From NCBI RefSeq assembly GCF_000756385.1, contig NZ_JNFC01000023.1, forward strand, positions 62,001 through 126,000: a stretch of DNA of 64,000 nucleotides. The letters are read 5' to 3'. A model generated the notes under the pieces. It was not told the DNA's origin, ran no database searches, and was given only the letters and a program-made list of their open reading frames with translations. This stretch comes from Sphingopyxis sp. LC363. GTDB taxonomy: Bacteria > Pseudomonadota > Alphaproteobacteria > Sphingomonadales > Sphingomonadaceae. Both the position numbers and the translations under genes were made by a program. Below are positions 35,856 through 44,927 of this stretch, piece after piece (the stretch's first letter is position 1; the number at the start of each line of letters is the position of its first letter).

Positions 35856-37202
35856 TCAGACCCGCATCAACAGGTGCTCGCGTTCCCAACTCGACACGAC
35901 CGACTGATAGTTGAACAGCTCATAATCCTTCACCGCAAAGAAGATTTCGAAGAAATCGTCGCCGAGCAGGTTGCGCACTTTCTTGCACGAGGCGAAGCGG
36001 TCGAGCGCCGCTTCGAGGGTGCGCGGCAGCGTGCGTGCGCGGTTGTACGCGCTACCGCTGATCGGCTTGGGCGGGACCATGCGGTCGACCATGCCGATAT
36101 AGCCGCAGACGAGCGATGCCGCGATCGCCAGATAGGGATTGCTGTCGGCGCCCGGGAGACGATTTTCGACGCGGCGGTTGTGCTTGTCGGCGATGGGCAC
36201 GCGAAAGCCGCAGCTCCGGTTATCCTCGCCCCACTGGACGTTGATCGGCGCGGCGCTGTCGGGACGCATGCGGCGAAAGCTGTTCACATTGGGCGCCCAC
36301 ATCGGCGAGATTTGCGGCATGAAGCGGATGAGGCCGGCGATATAGCTGCGGAACGCCGCGCTGTCGCGGCCATTGGCGGTCGCGAACAGGTTGCGCCCGG
36401 TCTCGGCATCGACCACCGACTGGTGGACGTGCATCGCGCTGCCCGGCTGGCCCGCCATCGGGTTCGCCATGAAGGTCGCATAGACATTGTGCTGCTTCGC
36501 GACGTTGCGCACGACGCGCTTGAACAGGAAGACCTCGTCGGCGAGACGCAGCGGGTCGCCGTGGATGAAATTCACCTCGAGCTGCGCGGCGCCCATTTCG
36601 TGGATCATCGTGTCGATATCGAGCCCCATCAGCTCGCAATCGTCATAGATATGATCGATGATATCTTCATATTCGTTCATCGCCTCGAGCCCATAGGGCT
36701 GGCTGGCGCTCTCGCTGCGTCCCGACTGGCCGGTGGGCGGGGTGAGCGGGAAATCGGGGTCGGTGTTCTGAGAGACGAGATAGAATTCGACCTCGGGCGC
36801 GATGATCGGTTTCCAGCCCTTTTCTTCGTAGAGGCCGAGCACCTTCTTAAGGATCGTGCGCGGCGCGATGTCGACTTCGGTGCCGTCGCGGTTGAACGCG
36901 TCGGCGATGACGAAGGCGGTCGGCGAGGTGAAGCCCGGTGCGACGCAGATCGTGTCGGGGTCGGCGATCAGGACCTTGTCGGGATCCTTGTCCCAAATGT
37001 CGTCGATGTCTTCGGGATAATGGCCGTCGATCGTGCAGATGAAGACGCTGCCCGGGATGCGCAGCGACTTGTCCTTGACCGACGACAGGAACTTCTTGGC
37101 CGGCAACACCTTGCCGCGCTGAACCCCGTTGATGTCGGGGACGATACATTCGACTTCGTCGATATTATGGTCGCTGATCCATTGTTCCAGATTGACTGAC
37201 AT
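35856..37202 (-). CDS. puuA: Glutamine synthetase family, gamma-glutamylputrescine synthetase-like (copy 2)
   Basis: A 448-residue GS-fold ligase and first gene of the run. It shows VECIVPDINGVQRGKVLPAKKF, PIIAPEVEFYLV, GAAQLEVNFIHGDPLRLADEVFLFKRVVR, MANPMAGQPGSAMHVHQSV, NVQWGEDNRSCGFRVPIA and ENRLPGADSNPYLAIAASL. Compared with copy 1 it is nearer to E. coli PuuA in layout. It makes gamma-glutamylputrescine from glutamate, putrescine and ATP. The ATG at 37202 follows GGGGGCGC. The divergent aminotransferase starts 150 bp away, so the control region is shared. Confidence 0.88.
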   Translation of the reverse strand: MSVNLEQWISDHNIDEVECIVPDINGVQRGKVLPAKKFLSSVKDKSLRIPGSVFICTIDGHYPEDIDDIWDKDPDKVLIADPDTICVAPGFTSPTAFVIADAFNRDGTEVDIAPRTILKKVLGLYEEKGWKPIIAPEVEFYLVSQNTDPDFPLTPPTGQSGRSESASQPYGLEAMNEYEDIIDHIYDDCELMGLDIDTMIHEMGAAQLEVNFIHGDPLRLADEVFLFKRVVRNVAKQHNVYATFMANPMAGQPGSAMHVHQSVVDAETGRNLFATANGRDSAAFRSYIAGLIRFMPQISPMWAPNVNSFRRMRPDSAAPINVQWGEDNRSCGFRVPIADKHNRRVENRLPGADSNPYLAIAASLVCGYIGMVDRMVPPKPISGSAYNRARTLPRTLEAALDRFASCKKVRNLLGDDFFEIFFAVKDYELFNYQSVVSSWEREHLLMRV

Positions 37203-37252
37203 GCGCCCCCGATTGGGCCGAGGAGCCGGCCCGCTTGTGGAAGACAAGCCTA

Positions 37253-37269
37253 TCCTGAAGTTGGCTCAA
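37253..37269. promoter_or_regulatory. 17-bp motif before puuA shared with the potF promoter
   Basis: On the minus strand this reads TTGAGCCAACTTCAGGA, 12 of 17 identical to the site before potF. It lies in the 149-bp divergent gap between puuA and the second aminotransferase, where a TTGACA-like box for the plus-strand gene is also seen at 37288-37293. A regulator bound here could act on both directions. Confidence 0.45.
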
Positions 37270-37351
37270 GCGCCAGAGGGGCGGGTTTTGACATTGCCAG
37301 CCGTGCGTGCACCCGCCAGATTGGGCCCGACAAGATCAGGAGATGTTCGCG

Positions 37352-38668
37352 ATGCGCGGTGACAACGACCAGCTGGCCTCCTTCTGGATGCCCTTTACCG
37401 CGAACCGGGCCTTCAAGCGCCAGCCGCGCCAGCTCGTTTCGGCGAGCGGCATGTTCTATCGGTCGAGCGACGGGCGCGAGATCCTCGACGGGACATCGGG
37501 TCTGTGGTGCAGCAACGCGGGCCATTGCCGCCCCGAGATCAGCGAGGCGATCGCAAAGGCGGCCGCGACGCTCGATTTCGCGCCGACGTTTCAGCTCGGC
37601 CACCCGCTGCCGTTCGAACTGGCGCAGCGGCTCGCCGAATTGATGCCCGAAGGGCTCGATCGAATCTTCTTTACGAATAGCGGATCGGAGTCGGTCGATA
37701 CCGCGCTTAAGATTGCGCTCGCTATCCAGCGCGCGAAGGGCGAGGGAACACGCACGCGGCTGATCGGGCGCGAGCGCGGCTATCACGGCACCGGCTTCGG
37801 CGGGATTAGCGTCGGCGGGCTCGTCAACAACCGGCGCGCGTTCGGCGGCGGGCTGTCCGGGGTCGATTATCTGCGGCACACGCACGACATCGAACGCAAC
37901 GCCTTTACCCGAGGATTCCCCCAGCATGGTGCCGAGCTTGCCGACGATCTCCAGCGCCTCGTCGATCTGCACGGCGCCGAGACGATCGCCGCGGTGATCG
38001 TCGAGCCGATGGCGGGATCGACGGGGGTGCTCGTGCCGCCGATCGGCTATCTCCGGCGCCTGCGCGAGATTTGCGACCGGCACGGCATTATCCTGATCTT
38101 CGACGAGGTGATCACAGCCTTCGGGCGCGTCGGCGGCGCGACGGCGTCCGAAACCTGGGGTGTGACACCCGACATAATCACCATGGCGAAGGGCCTCACC
38201 AACGCGGCGGTGCCGATGGGCGCGGTCGCGGTGAAGCGTGAACTGCACGATGCGGTGATCGACAGCGTGCCGGGCGGGATCGAGCTGTTCCACGGCTATA
38301 CATACTCGGGGCATCCGCTGGCGAGTGCGGCGGGGCTCGCGACGCTCGATCTGTATGCGCGCGAGCGGCTGTTCGACCGCGCGAACGAGCTGGGCAGCCA
38401 TTGGGAGGATGCGGCGCACAGCCTGAAAGGTGCGCGCCATGTCATCGATATCCGCACGATCGGGCTCGTCGCGGGGATCGAACTCGAACCGCGGCCGGGG
38501 GAACCGACCGCGCGCGCGATGGAGTTGTTTCACGCCTGTTTCGACAACGGGCTGCTCGTCCGCGCGACGGGCGACATCATCGCGCTGTCGCCGCCGCTGA
38601 TTGTCGAAAAACCGCAGATCGACGAGATGTTCGGAAGGATCGCCGATCTGCTGAGCGCGATCGACTAG
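37352..38668 (+). CDS. Class III omega-amino acid:pyruvate aminotransferase
   Basis: A 438-residue PLP enzyme of the beta-alanine:pyruvate type. Features are FWMPFTANRAFK, GTSGLWCSNAGHCRPEI, TNSGSESVDTALKIALA, GYHGTGFGGISVGG and MAKGLTNAAVPMGAVAV with the PLP lysine at residue 280. The start at 37352 is chosen because AGGAG lies 9 bases before it; at the alternative ATG 37343 it would abut the codon. It is divergent from puuA and could handle GABA, beta-alanine or polyamine-derived products. The stop overlaps that of the convergent kinase gene by 4 bp. Confidence 0.9.
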   Translation: MRGDNDQLASFWMPFTANRAFKRQPRQLVSASGMFYRSSDGREILDGTSGLWCSNAGHCRPEISEAIAKAAATLDFAPTFQLGHPLPFELAQRLAELMPEGLDRIFFTNSGSESVDTALKIALAIQRAKGEGTRTRLIGRERGYHGTGFGGISVGGLVNNRRAFGGGLSGVDYLRHTHDIERNAFTRGFPQHGAELADDLQRLVDLHGAETIAAVIVEPMAGSTGVLVPPIGYLRRLREICDRHGIILIFDEVITAFGRVGGATASETWGVTPDIITMAKGLTNAAVPMGAVAVKRELHDAVIDSVPGGIELFHGYTYSGHPLASAAGLATLDLYARERLFDRANELGSHWEDAAHSLKGARHVIDIRTIGLVAGIELEPRPGEPTARAMELFHACFDNGLLVRATGDIIALSPPLIVEKPQIDEMFGRIADLLSAID

Positions 38669-39888
38669 GCGGCGAGCGGGAAGGTCACCGATACCTTCGT
38701 TCCCTTGCCAAGCTCGCTCTCTATGTCGAGCTGGCCCTGGTGGCGTTCGCTGATATGCTTGACGATCGCGAGGCCGAGGCCGGTGCCGCCGACCGAGCGG
38801 CTGCGCGCTTCGTCGACGCGATAGAAACGTTCGGTCAGGCGCGGCAGATGATCGGGCGCGATGCCGTCGCCTTCGTCGCTGACCGACAGCCGCACGCGGC
38901 TTCCCTCGCGCGCAAGTTCGACCGTGACGGGGGTTCCCGGATGGCCATATTTCATCGCGTTCGAAATGATATTGTGCGCGAGCTGGCCCAGCTGCGCGCC
39001 GTCGCCGAGCATCGGCTGCGGCGCGTCGCCCAGCATCGCGACGATGTCCTTCGCGCGCGGCTGTTCGCTGTCGCGAAGCTGCGCGACCGACGTCTGGACG
39101 ATCGCCACTAGGTCGACCGGCGTCGTCGGGCGGCGAAAGCGGTCGGCCTCGACCCGCGAGATCGAGAGCAGGTCGATGACGAGCTGCTGCATCCGCCCCG
39201 CTTCGCGGTGGATGATCGACAGGAAGCGGCTGCGCGTCGGCGCGTCGGTATCGCCGTTCATGTCCTGCAGCGTTTCGACATAGCCGAGGATCGCGGCGAG
39301 CGGGGTGCGCAGCTCGTGGCTCGCATTGGCGACGAAATCCGATCGCATGCGGTCGGCGGCGTCGATTGCCGAATGGTCCGACAGCATGATGATGCGCTGT
39401 CCGCCCGATAGCGCCGCGACGCGCATCGTCCAGCGCTGGCCGGGGCGGGGGAAATCGACGAGATTGACCGTTTCCAGCGGGCCGTCACTGTTGATGCGCG
39501 ACAACCACTCTGTGGCCGCCGGATGGCGGATCGCGGTGCGTATGTCGGCGCCGACGATATGGCGCCCGAGCAGGCGGATCGCCGCGTCGTTGGCGATTGC
39601 AACGATGTTGTCGGAAACGCCGAGGAGCGGGTCTTTTTCCTGGTCGACCCAGCGTGCGAAATCGGGGTGGCGGAGAAGCGAGACCGGCGGGGCATCAGCC
39701 GCCGGCGCCGCACCCGGCGCGTCCGGGAGCGGGGCGGGAAGCGCGCTGTAAACCGTGCCTGCGGCGGCGAAGCCCGCGATCGCCATCATCGCGATCGACA
39801 AGGGGTCGCCCCCCGTCAGCGCGGCAAAGATCGCCGCGATGACGACCAGCGTCAGGGCGATGACGAGGCTGGACAGACGATCGAACAT
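38665..39888 (-). CDS. PhoR-like sensor histidine kinase
   Basis: A 407-residue kinase. Two hydrophobic segments lie at residues about 5-50, and a PAS-like region at about 75-175. The dimerisation domain has ASHELRTPLAAILGY with phospho-accepting His 191. The ATPase domain has ISNAMKYGHPG (N box), VSDEGDGIAPDHLPRLTERFYRVD and GTGLGLAIVKHISERH (G boxes). The FYRVD phrase and the domain order are typical of PhoR. No response regulator, pst or phoU gene is adjacent, so assignment to phosphate sensing is tentative. A longer N-terminus in frame is possible but less hydrophobic. Confidence 0.9.
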   Translation of the reverse strand: MFDRLSSLVIALTLVVIAAIFAALTGGDPLSIAMMAIAGFAAAGTVYSALPAPLPDAPGAAPAADAPPVSLLRHPDFARWVDQEKDPLLGVSDNIVAIANDAAIRLLGRHIVGADIRTAIRHPAATEWLSRINSDGPLETVNLVDFPRPGQRWTMRVAALSGGQRIIMLSDHSAIDAADRMRSDFVANASHELRTPLAAILGYVETLQDMNGDTDAPTRSRFLSIIHREAGRMQQLVIDLLSISRVEADRFRRPTTPVDLVAIVQTSVAQLRDSEQPRAKDIVAMLGDAPQPMLGDGAQLGQLAHNIISNAMKYGHPGTPVTVELAREGSRVRLSVSDEGDGIAPDHLPRLTERFYRVDEARSRSVGGTGLGLAIVKHISERHQGQLDIESELGKGTKVSVTFPLAA

Positions 39889-40037
39889 GCGCCGCTCGGG
39901 TCGCACGAAGCGGGGGATCAGCGCAAGCGGCTTTGCGGTCGTTAACGCTTTTTGCCCGCATGTGCCAAAGCGGGAAGCCGGTGATCTGCGGCGGTCTTTT
40001 TCTTTTCCTAGGCGCTTCATTGCGTTATGCGCCGACC

Positions 40038-40451
40038 ATGGAAAACAGCGACATTCCCGCAGGGCCGCCCGAAATGGATGACGAAGCCGTGCCGTCGCGC
40101 CGCAAGATGCTGGCGCTTGGCGCCGCCGGCGTGTCGGCGGCGCTGACGATCCGGCCCGCCTTTGCGCAGACCGCGGTGTCGGTGATGAATTGCGAGATTC
40201 CGGTTCCGAGCCCCACGGCAGCGGGCCAATATATCGACCGCGCGGGCAAGCTGGTGCCTCCGGGGACGAAAGGTGCGTTTCCGGGAGCGCCGCGGCCGTT
40301 TACGGGCGAGGAAGTGAAACGCGCCTTCCGCGGCCAGACGCTGCCCGGAACGACCTACAACCAGTCGCAAGCCTATCTGCAATATATCCGGCGCTTGCAG
40401 GCAGGGCAGAGCGGCTTTACCTGTTTCGCATCGATCACGACGTCGCGCTGA
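40038..40451 (+). CDS. Small Tat-exported protein of unknown function
   Basis: A 137-residue protein. Residues about 20-45 are a twin-arginine signal (PSRRKMLALGAAGVSAAL, ending RPAFAQ). The mature part of about 90 residues has GKLVPPGTKGAFPGAPRPFTGEEVKRAFRGQTLPGTTYNQ and ends GFTCFASITTSR, with two cysteines. I do not recognise the family. It is 59 bp upstream of the FAH-family gene and could be cotranscribed. Tat export suggests a folded or cofactor-bearing periplasmic protein, but its size is small for that. Confidence 0.75.
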   Translation: MENSDIPAGPPEMDDEAVPSRRKMLALGAAGVSAALTIRPAFAQTAVSVMNCEIPVPSPTAAGQYIDRAGKLVPPGTKGAFPGAPRPFTGEEVKRAFRGQTLPGTTYNQSQAYLQYIRRLQAGQSGFTCFASITTSR

Positions 40452-40510
40452 TTATCGCTTCCCGACAGGCGATGACGGTTTCAGCCGCATCGTCAGACAA
40501 GGGAGTTTTC

Positions 40511-41512
40511 GTGAAACTAGCATCGCTCAAAAAGGGCCGCGACGGCCGTCTGGTCGTCGTTTCGGACGATCTCGCCTGGTATGCCGACGCCGGCGAGATC
40601 GCGGCGACGATGCAGGCGGCGCTCGACAATTGGGCCTATGCCGCGCCGCGCCTCGCCGCGCTCGCCGAGGACCTCAACCACGACGCGATCCCGAAGGAGC
40701 GGTTTCACGAGCGCGATGCGGCGTCGCCGCTGCCGCGCGCCTATCAATGGGCCGACGGCAGCGCGTATGTGAACCATGTCGCGCTCGTCCGGCAGGCGCG
40801 CGGCGCCGAAATGCCTGACAGCTTCTGGCACGACCCGCTGATGTATCAGGGGGGCAGCGACGCCTTTCTGGCCCCCCGGGACCCGATCCCGCTCGGCGAT
40901 CCCGCGTGGGGCTGCGACATGGAGGCCGAGGTGGTGGTCGTGACGGGCGATGTGCCCGCCGGTATCGATGCCGCCGCGGCGCGCGACAAGATCCTTCTCG
41001 TCGGCCTCACCAACGATGTGTCGCTGCGCGGGCTGATTCCCGCCGAACTCGCCAAGGGCTTCGGCTTTTTCCAGTCGAAACCGTCGAGCGCGATGTCGCC
41101 GGTGTTCGTGACGCCCGAGGCGCTGGGCGATCGCTGGCAGGACGGCAAGCTGCACGGGACGCTTTCGGTCGACCTGAACGGCGAACCGCTGGGCCGCGCC
41201 GATGCCGGGGTCGACATGACCTTCGACTTCGGCGCGCTGATCGCGCACGCCGCGAAAACGCGCGATCTGGGCGCGGGCACGATCATCGGGTCGGGCACGG
41301 TGTCGAACCGCGACGCCGACGGCGGCCCGGGCAAGCCGATCAGCGAAGGCGGGCTGGGTTATAGCTGCCTTGCCGAAGTGCGGACGGTCGAGACGATCCA
41401 ACTGGGTGAGCCCAAGACCCCGTTCATGAAAAAGGGCGATACGGTCCGCATCTGGATGGACGATGACCGTCACCACAGCATCTTCGGCGCGATCGAACAA
41501 AGCGTGGCCTGA
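40511..41512 (+). CDS. Fumarylacetoacetate hydrolase family protein
   Basis: A 333-residue FAH-fold enzyme. GGGAG precedes the GTG at 40511. The C-terminal FAH domain carries the metal ligands in WGCDMEAEVVVVTGDVP and LVGLTNDVSLRGLIP, plus KPSSAMSPVFVTPEALG and TIIGSGTVSNRDADGGPG. Members split C-C bonds of beta-diketo acids or hydrate related compounds. The form with an N-terminal domain MKLASLKKGRDGRLVVVSDD is common as a fumarylacetoacetase in tyrosine degradation, but hppD and hmgA are not nearby, so the substrate is open. Confidence 0.9.
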   Translation: MKLASLKKGRDGRLVVVSDDLAWYADAGEIAATMQAALDNWAYAAPRLAALAEDLNHDAIPKERFHERDAASPLPRAYQWADGSAYVNHVALVRQARGAEMPDSFWHDPLMYQGGSDAFLAPRDPIPLGDPAWGCDMEAEVVVVTGDVPAGIDAAAARDKILLVGLTNDVSLRGLIPAELAKGFGFFQSKPSSAMSPVFVTPEALGDRWQDGKLHGTLSVDLNGEPLGRADAGVDMTFDFGALIAHAAKTRDLGAGTIIGSGTVSNRDADGGPGKPISEGGLGYSCLAEVRTVETIQLGEPKTPFMKKGDTVRIWMDDDRHHSIFGAIEQSVA

Positions 41513-41514
41513 TA

Positions 41515-41549
41515 AAAGAGGGCGGAAGTCGCCTCCGCCCTCTTTCTTT
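41515..41549. terminator. Bidirectional terminator between FAH gene and tadC
   Basis: A perfect 12-bp stem AAAGAGGGCGGA (41515-41526) / TCCGCCCTCTTT (41534-41545) with a 7-base loop, followed by CTTT on the plus strand and preceded by A residues that make a T-run on the minus strand. It lies directly after the FAH stop and before the tadC stop, so it can serve both convergent transcripts. Confidence 0.85.
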
Positions 41550-41569
41550 AACCGGCGCTGGAGCTGTGA

Positions 41570-42616
41570 TCAGCCCTTGCCGCCGAAGCTGCCGCCCGAC
41601 ATCGCGTCGCTCAGCGAACAGGCAGCCGGGCCCAAAATGACGATGAACAGCACCGGCAGGATGAACAGGATCAGCGGCACCGTCATGATCGCGGGCAGGC
41701 GTGCAGCCTTTTCCTCGGCGCGCATCATGCGTTCGTTGCGGAATTCGGCCGACAGGACGCGAAGTGCAGACGCGAGCGGCGTGCCGTATTTTTCGGTCTG
41801 GATCATGGTTGTGACCACGCCCTTCACCGATTCAAGATTCACGCGATAGGCGAAATTTTCGAACGCCTGTCGGCGCTCGGTCAGGAAGCCGAGTTCGATC
41901 GACGTCAGGGCGAATTCCTCGCCCAGTTCGGGATAGGCGCGGCCCAGTTCCTTCGACACACGTGCGAAGGCGGAGTCGACCGTCAGGCCCGCCTCGGCGC
42001 AGATGACGAGGAGGTCGAGCGCGTCGGGGAGGCCTTTGCGGATCGCGTCGGTGCGCTTTTGGCGCATATTGTCGACGAAGAGGTCCGGTGCCTTGTAGCC
42101 GAGGATCAACGCACCCATCGTATAGGCCGAGCGTTTGAACGAAGTCAGGTCGGGCCACATATCGACCCCATAGATCAGAAAAAGCGCAAGGCCCCCAAAC
42201 AGGATCGGCAACACCATGCGGCCGAAGATCACCGCAACGGCGAGATCCTTCGACCGGATACCAGCCTGCGCGAGCTTCTGCTGGACTTCCTTGATCTGAC
42301 CATCCTGCAGGACCTGGAGTTTGCCCAGAAAAGTGCGCATCTTGTCGGCGGTCTGGTTCTTGCGGACCAGCCGGGCGCGGCGCTTCGCCGTCGAGGCCGT
42401 GATGCCGGCCTTCAGTTGTTCGCGTCGATCGTTGAGCGCCTTGACGCGTTTCGTCATCGGATTGCGTACGGTCAGCGCGTTATAGATCGCGAACAGCACG
42501 GCGAAGACCCCGACCGCCGCCAGCATGGTGCCGGCCCATACGACGTCGATGCCGAGCAGGGTCGGGCCGCTTTGTGCGCCTGTGAAGGCGGACGAGAGAA
42601 GGAGGCTGCTGTTCAC
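41570..42616 (-). CDS. tadC: Tad pilus inner-membrane protein TadC (type II secretion F domain)
   Basis: A 348-residue membrane protein with a GTG start at 42616. A hydrophobic segment is near residue 30 and a T2SSF domain spans about 190-325 (LPDALDLLVICAEAGLTVDSAFARVSKELG, RAFENFAYRVNLESVKGVVTTMIQTEKYGTPLASALR). Two C-terminal membrane segments follow. It pairs with TadB as the platform of the Tad/Flp pilus machine. It is 13 bp after tadB and the last gene of the locus. Confidence 0.92.
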   Translation of the reverse strand: MNSSLLLSSAFTGAQSGPTLLGIDVVWAGTMLAAVGVFAVLFAIYNALTVRNPMTKRVKALNDRREQLKAGITASTAKRRARLVRKNQTADKMRTFLGKLQVLQDGQIKEVQQKLAQAGIRSKDLAVAVIFGRMVLPILFGGLALFLIYGVDMWPDLTSFKRSAYTMGALILGYKAPDLFVDNMRQKRTDAIRKGLPDALDLLVICAEAGLTVDSAFARVSKELGRAYPELGEEFALTSIELGFLTERRQAFENFAYRVNLESVKGVVTTMIQTEKYGTPLASALRVLSAEFRNERMMRAEEKAARLPAIMTVPLILFILPVLFIVILGPAACSLSDAMSGGSFGGKG

Positions 42617-42629
42617 TGTTTCTGCCCCC

Positions 42630-43598
42630 TTAGATTTCGAAATTGACCATCTTGGCCATGATGCCGGCGCCGATGCTCATCCAGATCAGGCCGCCGATAC
42701 CGGCAATGATAAGGCGTTCCTCGACGAAAAAGCCTTCAAGGTAGCCGGGGTTTACCGTCCAGACGACGCCGAACACGAAGAAGGGCAGCGCGCCAACGAT
42801 GTAAGCAGACGCCTTGGCCTCCGACGACATCGCGCGGATCTTGAGTTTCATCTGGGCGCGCTTGCGCAGGACGTCGGACAGGTTGGCCAGCGTTTCGGCC
42901 AGATTGCCGCCGGTTTCGCGCTGGATCTGAATCGTGATACAGAAGAACTGGAATTCGGGAGTGCCGAGCATTTCGGCCGATTCCTGTAGCGCGGCTTCCA
43001 TCGTATTGCCGATGCGGATGCGCTCGACGACGCCCTTGAACTCTTCACCGACCGGCCCGGGAAGTTCCTGGCTAACCACCTGAAAGGTCTCGGTGACCGG
43101 CAAGCCCGACTTGAGACCGCGGACGAGCAGGTCGATCGCGTCGGGAAAGCGGCTGTTGAAAGCGGCTACGCGCCTTTTGATCGTCATGCCGACGACGAGA
43201 TAGGGGAGCCCAAGGCTGAGCAACAATCCGACCAGGCCGGCCATCAGGACGGGCGCGCGGACGATAAGCATCGCGCCGGTGGCGACGACGAACACGATCA
43301 TCGTCGCAAACATATATTGCGTCAGCGTCCAGTTCTTGCCGGTACGGCGGATGCGCTTCTCAAGCTCTTCGCGGCGTGGCAGCAGATGGGTCAGCGACGA
43401 GTCGCCCGCGCGGCCCGACTGGATCGTCTTGCGCATCTGCGCCGCGACGACCGCTTCGGTCGAAGCCGCATGGCGATCCTTGACCATCGCCAGTCGCCGC
43501 GTCTTCGCCTTGCCCTCCGAAGGCCCGCCGAGCAGGATCACGAGGAGGACGAAAGCGAGAAGGGCCCCGGCGATGATAAGGATGACTGGCAGGTTCAT
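42630..43598 (-). CDS. tadB: Tad pilus inner-membrane protein TadB
   Basis: A 322-residue membrane protein. After an N-terminal membrane segment and a basic region come two central hydrophobic segments (near 95-130) and a T2SSF domain (FPDAIDLLVRGLKSGLPVTETFQVVSQELPGPVGEEFKGVVERIRIG; FFCITIQIQRETGGNLAETLANLSDVLRKR). It works with TadC and needs the CpaF/TadA ATPase. In Caulobacter-type loci cpaF lies directly before tadB, but here the upstream gene is cpaE with only 57 bp between. Confidence 0.92.
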   Translation of the reverse strand: MNLPVILIIAGALLAFVLLVILLGGPSEGKAKTRRLAMVKDRHAASTEAVVAAQMRKTIQSGRAGDSSLTHLLPRREELEKRIRRTGKNWTLTQYMFATMIVFVVATGAMLIVRAPVLMAGLVGLLLSLGLPYLVVGMTIKRRVAAFNSRFPDAIDLLVRGLKSGLPVTETFQVVSQELPGPVGEEFKGVVERIRIGNTMEAALQESAEMLGTPEFQFFCITIQIQRETGGNLAETLANLSDVLRKRAQMKLKIRAMSSEAKASAYIVGALPFFVFGVVWTVNPGYLEGFFVEERLIIAGIGGLIWMSIGAGIMAKMVNFEI

Positions 43599-43655
43599 GG
43601 TCAGCTGGTGTCCGCTTCTATGACAGAGGATCGCGACGGCGTGCCGGTGGCGTCC

Positions 43656-44927
43656 TCACGCCGCCTGCTTCGCGCCCTTTTTGGTCAAGCCGAGCTTGCC
43701 GAGCAGCGAACCGCCTGATTTGCTTTTCGCGGCCGAGACCGGTGCGTCCTCGGCATCGACGTCGGCGCCGTCGAGGACGAGACGCATCAGATTGTTCCAA
43801 ACCTGCGCCGATTTGGTGCCCTTGCAGGTTTCGGCGTAGGATTTTCCGAGCTTCGCCGACTGGGCGACGAGCTTGGGATCGAACGGGATGACGATGTCGA
43901 TCGGCCGTTCGATCGAGGATTCGAACTCCTTGCGCGACAGTTCGCCGATCGCGTTCTGGAACTTGTTGGCGACGAGCACGACGCGCGCGCCGGGAACGTT
44001 TTGCTTGAACCACGACAGAAGCCGGATCGTGTCCCGCGCCGCCGCGAGCGTCACGTCGCTGACGAGCAGGATGGTCCCCATTTCCGACACGAGGTGCGGG
44101 AAGGGGATCAGCACCTGACGCGGGATGTCGACGATCGTCATCTCGAACGCGTTGCGCAACTCTTCCTCGAGCTGAAAAAAGGCTGAGCCGTCGGTCATCA
44201 CCGGCTGATGGATCGGCGCTTCGGCCGAAAGCAGGCTGAGCTTGTCCGACGCGCGCACCATCGCGCGCTCGATGAACAGGCCGTCGATGCGGCTCGGATT
44301 GTCGATCGCGTCGATCAGGCCGCGCCCGGGTTCGAGGTCGAGCGTAAGCGCGCCCGTTCCGAAATGGACGTCGAGATCAAGCAGAGCGGTCTGGCGATCC
44401 GCCTGTTCGCTGATCGCCCAGGCGAGCGACGTCGCGACGAGCGATGCGCCGACGCCGCCCCGCACACCCACGACACCCATCATGTGATGCGGCTTGTCGT
44501 CGTGCATATCGGCGTGTTTCGGGGCCGAAAGCATGGCTTGCGCCATGGTCAGCGATTCGCGGACCTGTTCGAGCGACAGCGGCTTCAGAAGATAGTCCTG
44601 AATGCCGCTTGACAGAAGGTCGCGATACAGGCGCACATCGTTGACCTGACCGGCGGCGATCACGACCGTTCCGGGCTCGCAGACTTCAGCCAGCGCATTG
44701 ATATCGTTGATCGGGTCGCCCGATTCGGACATGTCGACGAACAGGATATTCGGGCTCGCCGACACCGACAGCGACTGCACCGCGTTGCGCAGGCCGCCCT
44801 TGTTGCACTTTTCGATCGGCCAGCCCATGTCGCCCGCCGCCGCGCGGATCAACTCCAGCGTATCGTCGTCGCAGACGAAGGCGTTGAAAGGATCACGCAG
44901 TCCTGCTGATTTGAAAGGAGCGTTCAC
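43656..44927 (-). CDS. cpaE: CpaE/TadZ-like pilus localisation ATPase
   Basis: A 423-residue protein. Residues about 15-130 form a receiver-like atypical domain (NILFVDMSESGDPINDINALAE; LLSSGIQDYLLKPLSLEQVRE). Residues about 150-400 are a MinD/ParA-like domain with a deviant Walker A (GVRGGVGASLVATSLAWAIS) and DLDVHFGTGALTLDLEPGRGLIDAI. The C-terminus is positively charged. It targets pilus assembly to the cell pole. The GTG start overlaps the cpaD stop by 4 bp (GTGA), with GGAGG 6 bases upstream. Confidence 0.92.
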   Translation of the reverse strand: MNAPFKSAGLRDPFNAFVCDDDTLELIRAAAGDMGWPIEKCNKGGLRNAVQSLSVSASPNILFVDMSESGDPINDINALAEVCEPGTVVIAAGQVNDVRLYRDLLSSGIQDYLLKPLSLEQVRESLTMAQAMLSAPKHADMHDDKPHHMMGVVGVRGGVGASLVATSLAWAISEQADRQTALLDLDVHFGTGALTLDLEPGRGLIDAIDNPSRIDGLFIERAMVRASDKLSLLSAEAPIHQPVMTDGSAFFQLEEELRNAFEMTIVDIPRQVLIPFPHLVSEMGTILLVSDVTLAAARDTIRLLSWFKQNVPGARVVLVANKFQNAIGELSRKEFESSIERPIDIVIPFDPKLVAQSAKLGKSYAETCKGTKSAQVWNNLMRLVLDGADVDAEDAPVSAAKSKSGGSLLGKLGLTKKGAKQAA

